Assembly: GCF_002865645.1 (NCBI RefSeq)
Contig: NW_020194589.1
Span: forward strand, 2,393,750 to 2,457,749
Direction of reading: 5' to 3'
From: Hyaloscypha bicolor E
Lineage: Eukaryota; Ascomycota; Leotiomycetes; Helotiales; Hyaloscyphaceae
Length of the DNA: 64,000 nt
A program made the translations under genes and the position numbers. Below, one piece after another: positions 16,501 through 30,126 of this stretch. How positions within the stretch are numbered: the stretch's first letter is position 1; each line of letters begins with the position of its first letter. The notes below the pieces were generated by a model. The model was given only the letters and a program-made list of their open reading frames with translations, was not told where the DNA came from and searched no databases.

Positions 16501-17301
16501 AAAAAATAAAGACTAAAAAAGAAATAATAAGAAGTTTAGCTAAAAATAACTTATTCCTAAAAGTTTTCTTTTTAGAAATATTTTTATATAATATTATACT
16601 AATATAAATTAATTTATTATTATTAATATTATCTTTAATACTATAATAAAAAATATATATATTTAATTTTATAGAAATAGCCTTAATACTTTAATTAGCT
16701 AGAAAATTATTTCTTTCTAAAAAGTTCTCCTAATTACTAAGATTATTTCTCTAGATTATATTTTATAAAATATAGAATTTATAAAAGATATTCTAATTCT
16801 CAAGATTATATTAGCTAGAGAAATCTCTATTTATCTAAGCTATAGCTTATAAGTAAAGTTAGTTAAAATATAGATAATAGAATTAATTTTAGAAAAGTAT
16901 TATAGCTAACTTATTTAGATATTATAGAAAATAGATTCTAAATTCTCTAGTCCTATAAAGAAGTAATAGGATTACTCTAGCTTTTTATAAATCTAATAGG
17001 AGCTTTAGGTATAATCTTGCTTTTAAGATATTATTTCTATTATAACTATATTCTAATACTATAATAAGTTTTTTAGTTATATATTTTTCTTAAGTTATAA
17101 CTTTGGTTTTTCTTTCTAATAATTTAGGAAAAGAACCTATTATATTTATATATTACTTAATAATAGACTAGTAATAGATTTCTTTTATAAATACTTAATC
17201 TTATCTCTTTATATTATAAGCATTTTCTCTATTAACTTTCCTAAATAGCTTCTCAAATTTATTTTCTTTCTTAAAATCTCCTATTAGCTTTACTAGCTTA
17301 A
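4569..17301. other. Degraded repeat block, only partly resolved
   Basis: About 12.7 kb of RIP-mutated sequence between copy A and copy B. I could not find an LTR pair bounding it. The part from about 10,200 to 15,650 is related to element D (entry below). Around 6,100-6,400 the plus strand gives a stop-rich stretch that loosely resembles a retroviral-type integrase core, but I would not rely on it. The T-rich runs near 9,670-9,720 and 16,125-16,165 look alike and could be element edges. The rest (about 7,000-9,650 and 16,000-17,300) shows nothing I can assign. Confidence 0.6.
10200..15960 (-). mobile_element. Ty3/Gypsy-like element E, RIP-degraded, limits uncertain
   Basis: Similar to element D in several places: 10441-10640 resembles 21080-21270, and 15560-15700 resembles D's leader and start of its right LTR (25660-25790). 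On the minus strand, 12271-12282 reads Y-F-N-N, where a Gypsy reverse transcriptase has its Y-x-D-D catalytic motif; both Asp codons have become Asn, as G-to-A changes would give. An LTR-like region begins near 15617. No matching left LTR was recognised, so the left limit is a guess. It is a divergent relative of D, not a recent copy. Confidence 0.55.
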
Positions 17302-17627
17302 TATAAAATATATAATAATAAAGTAATATATAAGTAATTAAAATAAATAAGCTATAAAGTAATACTTATAAATATAACTAATTCTAAAAGTTAATTCTAA
17401 TAAAGACTAATTAATACCTCTTTCTAAAGCTAGAAGCATTTCCTTATATATTCCCTAGTATTTACCTAAGCCTATAAAGTACTTTACTTAATTAGGAAAT
17501 ATAATCCCATATAATTCATATAATTCTAATTACTTATATAATTCTAATTATAAGTTTTATCTAAAATAGGAAACTAGATCTATAATATCTAATACCTATT
17601 TATATATTATTATATATATCTATTATA
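17302..17627 (-). repeat. 3' LTR of copy B, strongly RIPped
   Basis: 326 bp, aligning over its whole length with 37013-37338. It starts TATAAAATATATAAT where the less mutated partner has TATAAGGTACGTAAT, and ends CTATTATA. Because LTRs are identical at insertion, the differences record mutation since then; they are mostly C-to-T and G-to-A. Confidence 0.87.
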
Positions 17628-19943
17628 TTAACTTTCTTTCTAGGCCCTTATTTCTAAGAGGCCTAAAAGAACTATAAATAGCTTTATAAATAATTCCCTA
17701 AAATCTTTCTGGCTATTAGTTCTTCCTAAAAACTTCCTATAATTACTTTATTATTATATTAGGTAATAGACTTAAGAATATAGTTTACTAATCCTATCTA
17801 GCTAATTTATAAATTACCTCTAGTAATTTCCTTTTATAAAAGTAATATAGGTATAATATATATTATTAGATAAGAAGCTCTTTTAGTTTTCTAATTAGTT
17901 TATAAATCCTAATTTAGCTTCTATTTATAAATAAATTATTATTTTATAGGCCTAAGAGCTTAGAAAAATTAATTTGATTTTCTAGTTTATTTATAAATTC
18001 CTTTTTTAAAATTTTCTAAATATTTCTAATATAGAGCTAATTTCGAATTTATAATTACTATTCGGGAAAAAAGTATTATAAAAAGGCCTCTTTTTTCTTA
18101 CTAACTAATCTTTTCTTTTTTTAATTATAATATTATATCTAGCTCTTTCTTATCTCTTATCTTTTTTCTTTAAGCTTTTTTTAAACTTCTTTAAACTTTA
18201 TTTAAGCTTTATTTAAGCTTTATTTAAGTTTCTTTCTAATTTCCTTTTTTACTTCTTTATTTATTAAAATAAATACTTCTCTTAATACTTATTAGCCTAT
18301 TATTATTTATTTAGCTAATATTTCTATATCTTTAATTCGCCCTTATTATCTTTAATATTCTAAGAATATTACTAAGTTTCCTAACCTTACTTATATTAAA
18401 AATCATAATTATTTAATATATAATTACTATTATTTTAAGAATAAGAAATATAATTCTATAAGTTATAATTTCCTTTATTTATTTCCTATTCTAATATTAT
18501 TTAAGGTTTCTTAAATATATATAATATAATTAAATTACCTTTTTTAAGCTATTAATATATATAAGTATCTTTCTTATTTTTTACCTAAAAAAAAACTATT
18601 ATTACTTTTTTTCTATACTAAATAATATATACTTCTTATATTAAAGCTATTATTTGAGGCTAATAGATTCCTTTAATAATTCAAGAAATAGGTTAAGTAA
18701 TTCTTACTAGCTTAATATAAATATAAAGTACTTTTAATAATATAGTTAATATTCTTTAGTATTAAGTAAACTTATTTCTTTCTTATTTCTTACTAATAAC
18801 TAATAGCTTTATAGGCTAATTTATTACCTATTTCTTAAGAGAATCCTAATAAGAATAATAATAAGAATAATAGAAAGTAATTATAAGAATAAAGTATTTA
18901 TAAGATATAGAAATTAAAGTTTTTGGAATTCTTAATAATTTTCATATAGTTTTTCTAAGAATAAATATATGGTTTTTAATAGTTTTCTAATAAAAGTATT
19001 TATTTTTTGTATTTTTATTTAGCTAATAGTATTATAATATTACTTTTTTCTAAGTATTCTTATAATTCTTAAGCTATATTCTTTAGATTACTTAGTAGTT
19101 CTCATATATTATTTACTAGTAAATAGTTTTTCTAATAAATAAAATACTTTTTTTTATTATTCTTTTTATAGGCTATAATAAATTTTACTTCGAATTCTTC
19201 TTTATCCTTAATCTCGACTAGTTCTAGTTCTACTATAGTACTAGCTTATAAGTATTATAATTTCAAGAAAGAAATATAAAAAATATTATAGATCTAATAT
19301 AATAATAATAATTTCAAATAATATATTTATTTATATATTTCTATAACTTCTAGAACTTTAAAAAAGCCAAGATATTTATTTACTAGTTTTATACTAGGTT
19401 ATAGCTATTAAATATTCTTTATATAAAATATAACTTTATTATATATATTAAATTTCTTATTAATATATTTCTTATTATAGTACTTTTTTTATATATTTAC
19501 TACTTTTTATTATTATTTCTCTAGTATCTTTTATTTTACTTAAATTCTTTATATTCTTTCCTATATTACTAGTATCTTTCTTTCTAAAATATTATTCTTA
19601 ATATATAATTTAATACTAGAATAAAATTCATATAATATATAAAATAAAGAAATTCCTATTATTAAATATATAAAGTTATTATATATAAATTCTATAAAAA
19701 TAAGCTTTATTATCTAGTTATCTTACTAATAGCTAATATAATATCTCAAGTACTATTCCAGAATTTGGTTTAGATTCTCTATTTATTTATTAGTTTATAA
19801 GTAAAATATTATATTTAGCTATTATTAAACCTTTAAATAAAAATATAAACTTAATTAGAACTTATTTATAAAAACAGATTCTTTATTAGAGATTATACCT
19901 GTAAGTATACTAAAGTCTTTAATAATATAATATATAAATAGCT

Positions 19944-20223
19944 TCTATTATAAGTATAAGATCTAAAGCCTAGAAAATATAATTAGACTATTTTTATTTT
20001 AATAATTTAAAGCTAAAAAGAGAAGAGGATCTTAAAGAAGCCTTGGATCTAAATAATTACAAGCTATATATAAGCCTATATACTAGCTTAAGCTCGGGGT
20101 TATATATAATAATTAGGTAACTATAGATGCCTTACTTAGATATTAAATACCTCTCTTAGATACTAGATACCTCTCTAGCTTTAGTCTAACTCTTACTAGT
20201 ACTATATATTATAATAATTATAA
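19944..20223 (-). repeat. LTR of element D, left copy (280 bp)
   Basis: Direct repeat of 25690-25969. Shared landmarks include TATTATAA-x-TATAAGATCTA near the start, CTTAAGCTCGGGGT in the middle and TATATTATAATAA near the end. Sites that differ are mostly C/T and G/A. Confidence 0.85.
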
Positions 20224-23200
20224 TATTACTTTCTTCTTAAAATAAGCTTATTCCCGAGCTTTAAAAGTTTCTATTAAATTTCCAAGTTATAGGTTATATA
20301 TTAAAGGCCAGGGCCTTTTATATATAACTTTAAAGAATTTCTATTTATATTATATAGTTCCGGTAATATATTATTCTTAATATAGTCTAACTAATAAGGG
20401 AAATTCTAGGGCAGTTCTAGCTATTTGGGGTTCTTATTATAGAAGTTCTAAAAAGCTAGGATATTATTACTTAATAAGGAAATAGGATATTACTTTGGAT
20501 CTGGGTTCTATTCTTTTTACTAGACTTAGTACTTTAGTCTTTTATAAAATAGTTTTATTACTTATATTTCTTAAACTTTATACTCCGTTTTCCTATTTTA
20601 TAATTCTAATAATAAAGGCTCCGAATTTACTTATCTGGAAAGGAAATTACCTAGATCTTTATATAGCTTCTCTATATAAAATACTAGATATATTCTTATT
20701 AATTCCGAAAGCTTAAGCCTAAAGAAATATCTTACTTATTTCAGGATTTTATATAGTTCTTCTATTTAGTAAGCTAGCTTATAGCTCGGATAATTATTCT
20801 TCTAGTACTTAGTAATAATTTATATCTTATTTCCTATTTCGAAGTTTACTAGTTAGTAGTATTTATTAGTTTAAGTAATATAATATTCTTATACTTATAT
20901 TATATTCTCCTATATCTTTTACTATAATTTATAAAGCTATATTATTAGGGCCTTTATCTCTTATTTATTTAGCTCTTTTTTCGGAATACCTAATTATACT
21001 TGGGTTTCCTAGTTAAATAATATCTATAGTTTATAGTTCTTCTCTATAAGAAACGGGAATTAGCCTATAGTTTTATAAACCAGAGCTACTTACTAGTAAT
21101 TAATTATTATTACTTATTTATCCTAATTATTCTAGTAATAATTTATATAGAAATATAGTTATTAGTTAAAATACTAGTTAATAATCTTTATTTAGCTATT
21201 AGTTTAGGGATAATTAGTAATTAATAACTTAAGCTTTATACTAATATATTTATAGAACTTGCTTTAGAAATTTAATATAAACTAGGGGCCTTAATTAGAT
21301 ATTATAGTCTCCGGAATACTAACTTAGTAAACTATATAAATAAGAAATAGAGGTATTAACTCTTTAGCTATTACTATATCTCGGATAAGAATTATAATAG
21401 GGTACTTGCCTAGGTAATTAATAAAGATTACTATTATATTATATTTATTTCTATTTTCTAGATATTTTTTAAAATCTACTAATATATATTACTAGGAATA
21501 ATTAGGGACTAGTAATAAATATAAGAGTCCTGGCTTCTTATTTCTAAAAATATAAGATTATTAGTAAGTATAGTAATTATTTCTATAGTAATTAATATTT
21601 ATATTTTGGCCTGGCTAGTAATAATAAGCCTAAAGAAGCTATTAAAGCTTGGCTTATTCTAGATATTCTATTAGGGGCTATATATATATCTCTTAAATAA
21701 GAGTAGTATATAAGGGTATCTCGGATATTATTATATTATTAGGTATAAATAGTTTACTATATTATAAGAAAAGGCTATCTTATAATATTCAAGTATTTTT
21801 CTTCTTATTTCTTGCCTTATTCTATAGCTTTTCTAGCTCTAGTAATTTTCGGTTCTTACTTAATAGCTTATTTACTAGCTAGATACTATTATACTAGGTT
21901 TCTTCCTAAGCCGGACTTACTAAGGCCTTAATTAGGGCTAACTAAAAATCCTATATAATATTATTATTAATCTTTTATTATAAAAAGAGAATTTGGGTCT
22001 AGTAGGCTACTATTATCTTATCCTAGATAATTATATTCTTATATTTCCTATTTAGGGTATCTGCTTATTTATTTAACTTACTTATCTAATATATAAGCTT
22101 AAAATAGTAATAGGAAAAATATTTTATTTAGTAAGTTTATTTTATTAAGAGCTTTTTTATAATTATAAAGTATTTGAGAGCTCGGTAATCTAAGTAAATT
22201 ATAAAGAATGCCTCTTATAAGCCTTTTAGTTCCGCTTATTATTTAATTAAAAAGAAAATAATAATAAATATCTCTTTATTATAAATATTATAGTTTAGCT
22301 TTATTAATTATATAGTCTTAGAAAAGAATACTACCGGGTACTAAAGTCCTATCTAGAAGTCTTATTATAAGAGAATACTAGTTATAACTTTATTTAATAT
22401 ATCTGTCTTAATTATAATAGAAAGATTTAGGTTATAGTAATATAGAATTAATACTAAGAATATAGCTTGCTTTAGCTTAGTAAAACCTTCTTAATACTAA
22501 TCTATTTACTTAAACGGAACTCCCTTATATATTAGAGCTATTAGGAGCTTTATTATATAGCTATATTTCATAATAAAATACTAATAAAAGTTATAAAAAC
22601 CTAAAAAGCCTTATATTTCTTTAATTATCTTTAGTAATTACTAGTTCTTAATAATTATTATCTTATTTGAATTTATTTTAATATCTCTAGTAAAAATAAT
22701 AAAGCCTAAGTACTTTATATAAGTAATTTTAAACTCTAATTTCTTAATATTTACTTAGAGGCTAGTATCCTATAATTACTAAAAAATCTTTTATATATAG
22801 TCTTTATATTTTAGGGAATTATCTAAATAAGCTATATAAAAGATATTAAAGTAATTAAAAAAAATATTATTTATATATTTCTAATATATAATAGGACTAT
22901 TAGTTAGGCTTTCTTAAAGAATTTTATATTTATAAGTCCTATATTTTATATAAAATATTATAAGTTCTTCTAATTCTAAGTCTATTTAGATCTAATAAAA
23001 TACTTACTAAATATTAAGCTTTATATAGATCTTGGCTTAAGCTAGTTATATAAAAGTCTTATAAATAAGAGAAAGAAAATAATAATTCTTTTATATTAAG
23101 TTATTTAGCTTATAATAGTTAATATAAAATTAGTAAGCTTTATTAGCCTTCTTTATAAAGAGAATTAGAAATATGAAAAAGAACTAGCTTAGCTTAATAA

Positions 23201-25689
23201 AGCCTTATTAAAGGTTCTCTTTAAGGAAATACTTGACCTCTTATAACTTATAAATTAATTATTAATAAAGCAGGAAATATCCTAGGCTTTCTGGGCCTTT
23301 AGAATTATTAATCTAAATCTTATAGTTATATAGTTAATATAAGAATAAGATATTTAATACTTTTTTATAAAAAAATATTTATAAAATCTTTAAACTTCTC
23401 TAATAAGACTTTTACTAGTTACTATAGCTTTATTTCTCCTAGCTATTATTTGCCCGAAATAAATTTATTTTCTTATTATAATTCTAGCTCTTTATTAATC
23501 TCGAAAAATAATATTATAAAGAAAAGGTTTTCTTTCTTTTATAGGTTTATCTAAAAAGTAGCTAGCAAGATACCTATAATATTAATTATAGGCCTTAACT
23601 AGCTCTTATAGCTTTCTTTTAAATAATATGGTTTTAATATCTCTATTTCTAGTTTAGGAGAAATCTCTATATTTCCTAAGGCTACCTGTATTTCTCTATA
23701 ATATTAAGCTTAATTCTTTTATTATATATGGCTTTCTGAGCCCGGATTAGGAAAAGAATAAGAGGATTTCCTTTTTATAAGCTAAGGTTTCTAGGACTTA
23801 TTTATAACTATAGCTTTATTTCTTCTATTTATATTTTCTTAATACTAGTTATTTTTCCCAGATTTCAAGTTCTTATATATAATAATTAGAACCTTATTCT
23901 AATTCTTCTTTCTAGGCTAATTATCTAGCCAGATTAATTTTTTATTCTTATAATTAATTAGGATACTAGTATTTATAAACTATTATTATCCCAAAATTAT
24001 ATTATAGAGTAATATTAATTAAATAGGCTTAATATCTAGAAATTATTTAATTATTCTTATAAACTTGAAATTAATAAAAGTATATTTATTTATTCTAATA
24101 TTAATAAAAAAAGAAGTTTTAATATCTAATTTATTATTACTAATTATATAAGAAAATATAAATACTTTATTTTCTAGTAATTAGCTCAAATTAACTTCTA
24201 TTATATTTATATAATATAGCCCTAAAAAAGAAACTTCCTTTAGGAATTCTTATTTCCCTATTTTATATTCTTAAATAGCTTACTTATAGTAAGTACTACT
24301 AGCTTAGTTACTAAGACTTGCTTTATATATTTAGTTTTAGGCTCTAAATAGTTTCTAGATATATAACTAAATTTATTATAGTTATAGTACTTAAGATCTA
24401 AGGATCCGGGCTTTAGGGTAATAGGCTTATCTATTACTAGAGTCTTAGGAGCAGGCTTTATATAAGGGGCGCCTTCTAAACTTAGCTTATTTATATCTTT
24501 ATTAGCTTTCTTAGATATCTAATTTTTCTTTTTATAATAAGCTCGGATTTACTAGTTATTTATAATATAGTATTATACGAATTCTATAGTATAAATAACC
24601 GGGTTATTATAATATATAGCTATAGTCTTTTAGAGCTTTTAGGTAAGCTTATTATTTAGGTTATCCTTAAAGTTCTATAAATTAATATTTCTATTTATTA
24701 TATATTTTAAAAATAGGATATAGAATTCCTAAAAAATCTGGCCCTTTTTTATAAATAGCTTCTTAAAGGCTTATTAAGTATTATATTCTTTATTTGGGTT
24801 ACTATATAGCTTCTTTAGGTAAGTATATAGTTCTCTAATAATCTTATATATATATTAATTATTCTAGTTTAGATAAAAAGAGATTAATATAAGAATATAG
24901 CTACTTATATAGCCGGAAATATAAATAATCTTAAGGTTCTTTATATAGTAAGTATTAGAGTTATTATAGAGCTTATTCTTAATCTAAACTAACTAATTAT
25001 TAAAAATAATAGTATTTTTAGTTATGTTTTTAAAGATAAGAAAGTTAGGAAGTTTAACTAAATATCTATTTTCTAGAATAAAGAAACCGGTTATTTCTAT
25101 AAGTTATATAATAAGCTTCTTAATAATAGCTTTATTCTTTTATAGAACTTGCTTGATTTCTCTTAGTTAATTATAATAATTCTTATTATAGGCAAGAATA
25201 TTATATATCTTTAGAATTAGCTTAATAATTTCCTTATATAAAGCCTCCGGGCTTTGAAATAATTCTTAGAAATCTGCCTTTAATAAAATAAATTTCTTTT
25301 TTTTCTCGGTTCTCTAAAAGAAAGTATCTTTCCTATTATAAGTATTAATAGGATATTTAGACTTTTTAAAAGACTTAATAAGAGGCTCTAGTTTATTTTC
25401 TAGTAATATACTAGTAGTATCTTATACTATAACTTCTTTTAACTTGCCTAGTTATTCTGAAACTTGCTTTCTTATAGGTCTTTATTTAGTAATAAGATTA
25501 CTAGCCTATTTACTTACCTAGCTAGTTTAAGGCTTTCTTGCCTAGTTATTCTAGGGCTTTCTTTTATTCTAATATTAATTAACTAGTATAGGAATAGTTA
25601 TAGTATATTATATCTATACTTATTAAAAACTAATTAGGTAAGTATTATTTAAATTCTCTATAAGATTAAGAAATAAGTAAGCTTTGAAT

Positions 25690-25969
25690 TATATTATAAA
25701 TATAAGATCTAGGACCTAAAAAATATAATTAGACTATTTTTATTTTAATAATTTAAAGCTAAAAAGAAAAGAGAATCTTAAAAAAGCCTCGAATCTAAAT
25801 AATTATAAGCTATATACGGGCCTATATACTAGCTTAAGCTCGGGGTCACGTATAATAATTAGGTAATTATAAATGTCTTACTTAAATACTAGATATCTTT
25901 CTTAAATACTAGATATCTTTCTAATTCTAGTCTAATTCCTACTAGTATTATATATTATAATAACTATAA
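25690..25969 (-). repeat. LTR of element D, right copy (280 bp)
   Basis: Partner of 19944-20223 and followed by the TAGCT target duplication at 25970-25974. The exact first base is uncertain by two or three bases because mutated termini no longer show TG...CA. Confidence 0.83.
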
Positions 25970-28900
25970 TAGCTCTACTAATTTAGGAGCCGAGATCTTT
26001 TTAGTAATTAGAATATATTATATTATTTTTATATGTTTATTAATAATAATAAATATAGAATTATATATCTTATTATAAAACCTAGAAAAAAATAGTCCTA
26101 TAATAAAGTTTATAGTAATTTCTTATTATAGCTTAGAGAAAAAAGGAAATAAACTAAATATATTATATAATAAATATTTCTTTATTTTAGTTTATTAATA
26201 TATAAGACAAGTTCTAATATAGTTTTTTATATATTTTTTTATATTTTACTAGAAGTATTTTCTTTAGAAAATTTCTAGTATTTTACTAATACTAAAATAC
26301 TTACTTATAGAATTATTATAATTAGCTTATAGTAATTTTTCTTTAAAAGCTAGCTTATTTAGTATATAAATAGTATTTTAATATTTTAATAACCTAGATA
26401 TATTAAGTTCCTAAGTCTTAATAGCTCTAGTAAAGATTTCTTTTAAAAACTATTTATATTACTAGTATTATACTAATAAATTAAATCTTTAATATTATAA
26501 TAGTAGTTTAAGTAATATCTCTTTATTTTCTTTATATACTATTTCAAACCTAGCTATTTATATAACTAGAATTCATAGTATATATTATTTATAATTAGTT
26601 ATACTAGTAATAGGCTTAAATAATAATATTTCTAGTATTACTTTATTAAAATAGATTTTTCTTTTGGAATTTCTTAATATCTTACTAATAAAGAAATACT
26701 TACTTTTTTTTTAGGCCTTAAATTATAGTATTATAGGAATAATATAATATCCTATTATTATTACTTATAGGGCTTTCTATTCTATATTTTATAACTTATT
26801 ATAAAATATAAATAATAAAGTATCTTTATTTATACTTATTATAAAGTCTGGCTTTCTTAATAGCTTATTAGTAAAATTATTATATTCTAGCTAATATTTT
26901 AAAATAAAATCGAAAATAGCTAGCTTTTTTATTTATCTTATTTATTAACTATTTAGTTTTCTCTTAGTTATAAAATATTTCAAGTTATTATAATTTGTTT
27001 TAATAATAATAATATACTAGATATATATTAGGTAATACTACTAAATATAAAATACTAGAATAATAACTAAAAGCTTAAAATTATATATTTTATATTTGCT
27101 TTTAATTATAGTTATTTTTTTTAAATAAAAAGTAATAAAATATTACCTGGCTTTTACTTTTTTACTAAAAAACTAGGAAATTATATTTATAATTATAAAT
27201 CCTAAAATATTTATTTTTATATAAATCTTTAAGGCTAGATTAAAATAATAAAGAATTAGTACTATTATAAATATAATTTATAGCTTTTTAAAAGCCCTAT
27301 TTGCCTTATTTATCTAGCTAAAATAATATTATAGGTTTTTACTAGTTTTTAATAAATAAATTAGTTAATTCTTTTATTATTCTAGAGTATTTATAAATAA
27401 ACCTCTAATAGAAATTAGTAAAACCAAGAAATACTTAGATTTCTTAAATATTATTCTTTAGGGCCGGCTATTTCCTAATAATTATAATTTTACTAGCTTC
27501 TATTTTTATATTATTTAAGCTAATTATAAATTCTAGAAACTTTATTTTCTCTATATTAAACTCGTATTTTACTAAGTTTATAAAGAACTAGTATTATTAT
27601 AATTACTTAAATATATATTAAACTATTATTATATATTATTTTAGGTTCTTTAAATAAATTAGAATATTATCTAAATAAACTATATAAATAATATTTATAA
27701 AGCCTATTAATATATAATTAATATATATTTGAAATATTACTAAAGTATTAAATAATCTAAAAAATATAATATAATACTTAAAATATTTATAATATATTTA
27801 AAATACTATTTTTTATTTATTACTTTCTTATATTTATAACTAATAGTAAGTATTTTTTAAGTCTAGCTTTATATATATCTTTATTTTATAAAGTTTATTT
27901 ATAGTTTTACTAATAAATAATAATAGTATTTAGTTCTTAATAGTAATTCTATTTAGATTCTAGTAATTAATATATAAATATAAGCTATTTTTTTTATTAA
28001 AATAAATATAATTAGAATATTAGCTAGGCTAATAAAATAATAGATCTATTTCTTTTCTAGGCTAGTATTAAGATATTTTCAAAGAACTTTAAGCTTTTTT
28101 TCTAATAAAGTATATATAGAATTATATAATAATTAGGACCCTAGTTTTAGATTTATATAATATTTTATTATATAATAGTTAGGTAATATATTTATAGCCT
28201 CTATAAAGAATACTTAGAAAAAGTTCTAATATTTCTTAAGAAATATAACTATTTTATTAGTAATAATAGTAATAATTCTTTAGCTATTTATTATAGGATA
28301 AGTAATTAATAGAAAAATATATATCTTATATTTTATTATTTTAGTAAACTTTCTAGTATTTAGAACTTTAATTTTCTATAATTAAATCTAATATCTCTAT
28401 ATTACTTTCCTAAAAGAAATTAGAGAATTAATCTAGTAAAGTTATAGGAATTCAAATATTATATTAATATAGTTTAGATTAAAATTAAAATTATATAATA
28501 TAAAGTATATATTAGCCTTTTTTTAGTTCTCTAATATATTCTTAGTAATAATTCCAAGAATATAATTTTTATATAAATAAATTCTTCTTTTCTCTAGTAA
28601 AAATAAGAGAATTATCCTTAATATTAATAAAATACTTATATCTAAAGCTAATCTCCTTTTTATATAATTAGTTTCTATATTTAAGTTTACTAATACTTTA
28701 ATATTTTATTTACTTTTTCTTATTTTAATAATAACCTTAATTACTATTCTTATTTTAGAGGCCTTGCTTTTTATAATATAAATAAGTATAATTATTATAA
28801 AATATATTCGTTTCCTGGCTTCTTTAGTTCTAGATACTTATATAATTTATAGCTAGACTTATTATAATTATAATAAGTCAATTTCTCTTAATTAAAGTAA

Positions 28901-29823
28901 ATAGTAATATAGTAATCTTTTTTCTAATAAGTAAAGCAAATTATATTCGGTTTTATAAATTCTAATATAAGTATTATATTAAATCCTATTATTATATCTT
29001 TATTATTCTAGTTTTATAAATCTTATAATAGAAATATATTTCTTTTTTCTTTTTTTTTATTTCTTTTCTTTTACTATCTTATTAGCTTATTATTATATTT
29101 CTATTAAATAAATAAGTTTAAATTATTCTTAATTCTTATAATAATAAAAATAAGCTTCTTTCTTTTTTATAAAGTATTTTTTTAATAATTAATCTTATCT
29201 TAAATCTCTTATCTTAAGCTATTAAATAAGTTATTCTACTTTTATAATAAATTCATATATCCTAAATTATCTAATAGGCTATCTAAATAAGATATAAAGC
29301 TTTAGATACTCTAGCCTAGTTATTATTTAGTATTCTTAAACTTAGTAAAAGTATTATTATTATAGTTCTCTGGATTTAAGATAGAATTTTTTATAAATTT
29401 AATAAAAATCTCCTAATCTATAGTATTAATACCTACTAATTACTTTTTATATTTCTAGATATTCCTGGCTATATTCTTAAAATAAGAAATATAATATATA
29501 ATCTTTATTATATTAGTAGCCCAGGTAATCCTATTATCTTTATACTACTTTAACTTTACCTAATAGAAGAAGTTCTAGGCTTTTTTAATACTCTTTTCCC
29601 GGTAAGTAGGCAGTTCTCGGGTTTTTAAAACCCTTTAAACCAAGAGTATTACCGGAAATATAACGGATTTTATACCGGGTATTTAAATGTCTTTAAAATA
29701 ATAGATCTAAGCTTCTAGCTTCTCTAAATTTTCTCTTTATTATATTTCTATTTCTAACTTAGTAATATAATAGCGAGCCGCTACTAATTTCTCTATTATT
29801 ATTATCCTATTTACTAGTTCTAG

Positions 29824-30126
29824 TATAATAGGCATATATAATAGTATATAGACAGGTATTAGATATTATAGATCTAGTTTCCTATTTTGGGTATAGCTTA
29901 TAATTAGAATTATATAGATTATATAGGATTTCCTAATTAAGTAAAGGGCTTTATATGCCTGGCTAAATACTAGGGAATATATAGGGAAATACTCCTAGCT
30001 TTAGAAGGGGTATTAATTAGTCTTTTATTAGAATTAATTCTTGGAATTAGTTATACTTACAAGTATTACTCTATAGCTTACTTATCTTAACTACTTATAT
30101 ATTACCCTACTATTATATAACTTATA
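29824..30126 (+). repeat. 5' LTR of copy C, strongly RIPped
   Basis: 303 bp, aligned end to end with 36503-36805. It starts TATAATAGG where the 3' LTR has TGTAATAGG, and ends CTTATA against CTTACA. It is 23 bp shorter than the LTRs of copy B, which carry an extra unit of a short tandem repeat (AATCGGAAT core) plus 5 bp. Confidence 0.9.

Larger units (their letters stand above)
19944..25969 (-). mobile_element. Ty3/Gypsy element D, nested in copy B
   Basis: Inserted in copy B between 19943 and 25970. TAGCT stands on both sides (19939-19943 and 25970-25974), and the uninterrupted sequence is visible in copy A near 655-670. Two direct LTRs of 280 bp (19944-20223 and 25690-25969) bound an internal region of about 5.5 kb. 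The minus strand at 22819-22830 reads Y-L-D-N at the place of the reverse transcriptase Y-x-D-D motif, so transcription ran on the minus strand. The family differs from A/B/C: neither LTR nor internal sequence aligns with them. Every frame is closed by RIP-type stops. Confidence 0.85.

Noticed and set aside
20495..20716. 73-codon open frame inside element D, plus strand
   Set aside because: Lies antisense to the retrotransposon coding strand in RIPped DNA, is Leu/Ile-rich only because of AT bias, and shows no domain.
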